Of a stretch of 9,228 nt of DNA, positions 6,788-9,228 are shown one piece after another. The notes beneath the pieces are model-generated. The model had not been told where the DNA came from. It saw only the letters and a program-made list of their open reading frames with translations, and did no database searches. The stretch covers positions 1 to 9,228 of the forward strand of contig JAGXIS010000072.1 in NCBI GenBank assembly GCA_024635465.1. Direction: 5' to 3'. Numbering within the stretch: the first letter of the stretch is position 1; each line of letters opens with the position of its first letter. The stretch is from Bacteroidota bacterium (GTDB lineage: Bacteria; Bacteroidota; Rhodothermia; Balneolales; Balneolaceae). The position numbers and the translations under genes are program-made.

Positions 6788-8347
6788 CTATTTATTCATG
6801 GAGATCAAAAACTCTTCATTTGATTTCGTTCCTTTCATTTTATCAAGCAGAAACTCCATGGCTTCATAAGCATTGTGATTATTCAGATATCTCCTTAATA
6901 AAACTACTTTCTCTCTCTCTTCATCGGATACGATCAACTCTTCTCTACGAGTACCACTTTTAAAAACATCAATTGCTGGGAAAATCCTTCTTTCAGCCAA
7001 ACGACGATCCAAAACCAACTCCATGTTACCGGTACCTTTAAACTCTTCAAATATCACATCGTCCATTCTGGAACCGGTATCAATCAATGCGGTAGCGATG
7101 ATTGATAAGCTTCCGCCATTTTCAATATTTCTGGCTGAACTGAATAACTGACGCGGAGCTTTTAGCGCTTCTGAGTCAACCCCACCCGACATTGTTCTGC
7201 CTGAATTTCCGGCAGCTACGTTATAAGCACGTGCCAATCGAGTGATTGAGTCCATTAGTAAGAGAACATCATGTCCGCTTTCAACCAATCTTTTGGCTTT
7301 TTCAAAGACGATTTCTGATAAACCGACATGATTTTCAGGTTTTTCATCAAAAGTTGATGCCACTACCTCAGCATTCTTAACCGACCGTTCCATCTCCGTA
7401 ACCTCTTCCGGTCGTTCATCAATCAATAAAATGATAATTTTTGTCTCAGGATGATTTCGGTTTACAGCGTTGGCAATATTTCTAAGAATCGTTGTTTTAC
7501 CCGTTTTTGGCTGGGCTACAATTATACCTCTTTGTCCCTTACCGATCGGTGTGAACAGATCCATAATTCGTGTAGAGTACTCTGCAAAATTATTCTCAAG
7601 TTTAAATCGCATTTCGGGATAGATGGGCAGCAGGTCCTCAAAATCCTCCCGATTATCCATATCGCGGGGAATCTTTCCATTTACACCTTCAACCCGAAGA
7701 AGTGCAAAGTACCTCTCACCTACTTTTGGGGGGCGAATTATTCCTATTACACAATCGCCTTGTTTGAGTCTGAATCTCTTGATTTGTGAAGGAGATACAT
7801 AGATATCATCCGGGCTGGCCTTATAATTATAATTCACAGAGCGTAAAAATCCATATCCATCCGGTAGAATTTCAAGAGTTCCCTCATTCAGTAGAAATTT
7901 ACCGAGTTTCGGCATGATCTCATCTAATCTCTCATCCAATGTGGGAGCCTCAGATTCAGGCAAAATATTGCTCACATGCTTTTTGTTTGGCTTTTTATTG
8001 TGATTTTGATGCCTTGGATTTCTCTTGCCACCTCCAGAATCCTGATTTCGAGAAGGTTTTGAGTCATAACTCTGAATATGATCCTTACTACCATAGGTTG
8101 CTTCGTTACCTTGATTAATCTCCTTTTCAGTTTTTTGATTATCAGGCTTTTGTTCTTCAGAGTTCTCTTTTTCAGGCTTTTGACCTTTTCCCTTATCCTT
8201 AATGCGATCAATAATAGCATTCTTATTCAGGGCTGAAACACCTTTCAATCCAATTGCTTTAGCAATTACTTTAAGGTCTTGGACAGTTTTTTGATGTAAC
8301 GAATCCAAATCTAAGTTTAGATCAGTATCGGTTTGATTCTCCGACAT
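6788..8347 (-). CDS. rho: transcription termination factor Rho with disordered N-terminal insert
   Basis: Rho is the hexameric RNA-dependent ATPase that ends transcription at untranslated RNA. The 519 residues, against about 420 in E. coli, contain a Rho_N helical domain (15-52), a hydrophilic insert (about 54-127) rich in Lys, Asn, Glu, Gln and Gly, the cold-shock-like primary RNA-binding domain (145-225, with [10 protein letters not shown] and [12 protein letters not shown]), and the ATPase core. The core shows Walker [10 protein letters not shown] (Lys284), [10 protein letters not shown] with the catalytic acidic residues (310-319), Walker B VLLLMD (361-366), the [18 protein letters not shown]-loop, the [11 protein letters not shown]-loop and the [13 protein letters not shown] arginine region. 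All active-site elements are intact, so it should be functional. The ATG at 8347 is chosen because Rho_N begins just inside it. It follows folC by 60 bases and precedes the flavoprotein by 18. It ends in TAG. Confidence 0.96.
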   Translation of the reverse strand: MSENQTDTDLNLDLDSLHQKTVQDLKVIAKAIGLKGVSALNKNAIIDRIKDKGKGQKPEKENSEEQKPDNQKTEKEINQGNEATYGSKDHIQSYDSKPSRNQDSGGGKRNPRHQNHNKKPNKKHVSNILPESEAPTLDERLDEIMPKLGKFLLNEGTLEILPDGYGFLRSVNYNYKASPDDIYVSPSQIKRFRLKQGDCVIGIIRPPKVGERYFALLRVEGVNGKIPRDMDNREDFEDLLPIYPEMRFKLENNFAEYSTRIMDLFTPIGKGQRGIIVAQPKTGKTTILRNIANAVNRNHPETKIIILLIDERPEEVTEMERSVKNAEVVASTFDEKPENHVGLSEIVFEKAKRLVESGHDVLLLMDSITRLARAYNVAAGNSGRTMSGGVDSEALKAPRQLFSSARNIENGGSLSIIATALIDTGSRMDDVIFEEFKGTGNMELVLDRRLAERRIFPAIDVFKSGTRREELIVSDEEREKVVLLRRYLNNHNAYEAMEFLLDKMKGTKSNEEFLISMNK

Positions 8348-8407
8348 AATAAAATATTGGTTCTAATGTTTGATTCATGAAGAAAAGCGAACTGCCAGAT
8401 TTTCGGC

Positions 8408-9228
8408 TTACGCTCTGGGGTTTCTACTATTTAGTGCGGAAAGATTTTTCTCAGACGCATTCAAGGTACCCAACCATGTGCGTGCAATAGTGTAAAAGTA
8501 AAAACTTCCACTAAAAATTACTAATTCAGATTTCAAATCATTCAGAATATTTATATTCTTTTCTTCCAAGACTTTTGCCGTTGGAAAGTATTTCTGCATC
8601 TCATCGATTTTAGCAGCACGATCATAGGGCATCTCATAAACAAAGATAGAATCAAAATCACTCCATCTCCTTGCTATTTCTTCACTTATTTTGTCGCTCA
8701 TAAAACTGAGCACTACGTTCCATGATGATTTTGGTGCCAATTGTTTTAAGTGCTGAATGAGATAAGATATTGCATCAGCGTTGTGAGCACCATCAAAATA
8801 CCAATCCAAATTACTCTTTAGGCGTTCAAATACGGCTCTTCTTGTGTATAGACTAGCCATAATTTCGACGCCTTCACGGAATTTTTTATCCTCTATCGGA
8901 AAGTTTGGCTGTAGATACTTCACAACATTCAAGCACAACTGAATATTTAACGCGTCAATCTCTTTGAAAGTCTCTGAATACATGATTAGCTTTTCATTTC
9001 CTTTCTTAATCTGAACTATTCCATTTTTATATTCTGCTTCTTCATTGACTAATCCAATGAGTTCTGAACCGGATTTTTGAGCAATTTGATGGATTACTTC
9101 ATAAGCTTCCTTTTTCAAATTACCGATAAAAACAGGTGATCCACTTTTGATTATCCCACCCTTCTCAGCTGCTATTGCAGAAATGGTATTTCCAAGTATA
9201 TCTGAATGATCAATGCCAACAGAAGTAA
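8408..9228 (-). CDS. folC: bifunctional folylpolyglutamate/dihydrofolate synthase, C-terminal part (5' end outside window)
   Basis: FolC adds glutamates to folates, keeping them in the cell, and in many bacteria also makes dihydrofolate from dihydropteroate. The minus-strand frame stays open to the window edge, so the true start is outside and 272 residues are visible; families usually run to about 420-440. The first visible residues are TSVGIDHSDILGNTI, then EKGGIIKSGSPVFIG, which are the central Mur-ligase/FolC motifs (usually TSIGLDHTxxLG and EKAGIxKxG), with the metal-binding His and the Lys that is often carbamylated. FDGAHNADA (about 144-152) is the C-terminal domain DGAHN signature. 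The region just before it, YTRRAVFERL, departs from the usual WPGRxE pattern. The TTG at 9116-9118 is internal leucine, not a start. It ends in TAA, 60 bases upstream of rho, and probably heads that transcript. It is functionally linked to glyA on the other strand. Confidence 0.92.
   Translation of the reverse strand, partial: TSVGIDHSDILGNTISAIAAEKGGIIKSGSPVFIGNLKKEAYEVIHQIAQKSGSELIGLVNEEAEYKNGIVQIKKGNEKLIMYSETFKEIDALNIQLCLNVVKYLQPNFPIEDKKFREGVEIMASLYTRRAVFERLKSNLDWYFDGAHNADAISYLIQHLKQLAPKSSWNVVLSFMSDKISEEIARRWSDFDSIFVYEMPYDRAAKIDEMQKYFPTAKVLEEKNINILNDLKSELVIFSGSFYFYTIARTWLGTLNASEKNLSALNSRNPRA

Noticed and set aside
7972..8220. Small basic protein in another frame on the minus strand within rho
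   Set aside because: It lies wholly inside the low-complexity A-rich part of rho and shows no domain or independent start signal; it is a shadow frame.
9116..9118. TTG start for folC
   Set aside because: The frame continues upstream to the window edge and encodes the conserved FolC segments TSVGIDHSDILG and EKGGIIKSG, so the TTG is internal.

Overview
The window reads as ordinary chromosomal, mostly housekeeping DNA from an A+T-rich bacterium of the Bacteroidota/Balneolota type. The basis is protein style rather than any marker gene: a Rho factor with a long Asn/Lys-rich hydrophilic insert, a Bacteroidota-like RpiB active-site segment, a serine hydroxymethyltransferase that looks Bacteroidota-like, and almost no Shine-Dalgarno sequences ahead of the start codons (A/T-rich leaders instead). 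I see no mobile elements, tRNA or rRNA genes, CRISPR arrays, phage genes or long repeats. No gap between genes exceeds about 130 bases.

Plus strand, 1-4070: the 3' part of an alpha/beta hydrolase; rpiB (pentose-phosphate isomerase); glyA (serine hydroxymethyltransferase), whose ATG overlaps the rpiB stop; tatC (twin-arginine translocase core); and a small lipoprotein with an FKBP-like fold whose binding pocket looks degraded. Minus strand, read from the right edge: the 3' two-thirds of folC; rho, about 60 bases later; a CrtI/CrtO/PYROXD2-family flavoprotein, 18 bases after rho; and alr (alanine racemase), which overlaps the flavoprotein by 7 bases. The two blocks converge at 4071-4097. The tight spacing suggests that folC-rho-flavoprotein-alr is one transcription unit and that rpiB-glyA(-tatC) is another.

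The most notable observation is in glyA. The reading frame is full length (432 codons) with all catalytic motifs intact, but codon 174, where the family has a nearly invariant Tyr (GASAY), is TAA. The frame is the same on both sides, so this is a one-base nonsense change and not a frameshift. TAA also ends tatC, alr, folC and glyA itself, so code reassignment is unlikely. A base error in the sequence, a recent null mutation, or readthrough remain possible.

The genes serve separate core functions. GlyA and FolC both belong to folate one-carbon metabolism, Alr feeds peptidoglycan, TatC exports folded proteins and Rho terminates transcription. I found no convincing new multi-gene system. The leads are single-gene oddities: the glyA stop, the FKBP-like lipoprotein, the Rho insert, the flavoprotein's substrate, and the Asn in the Alr active site.
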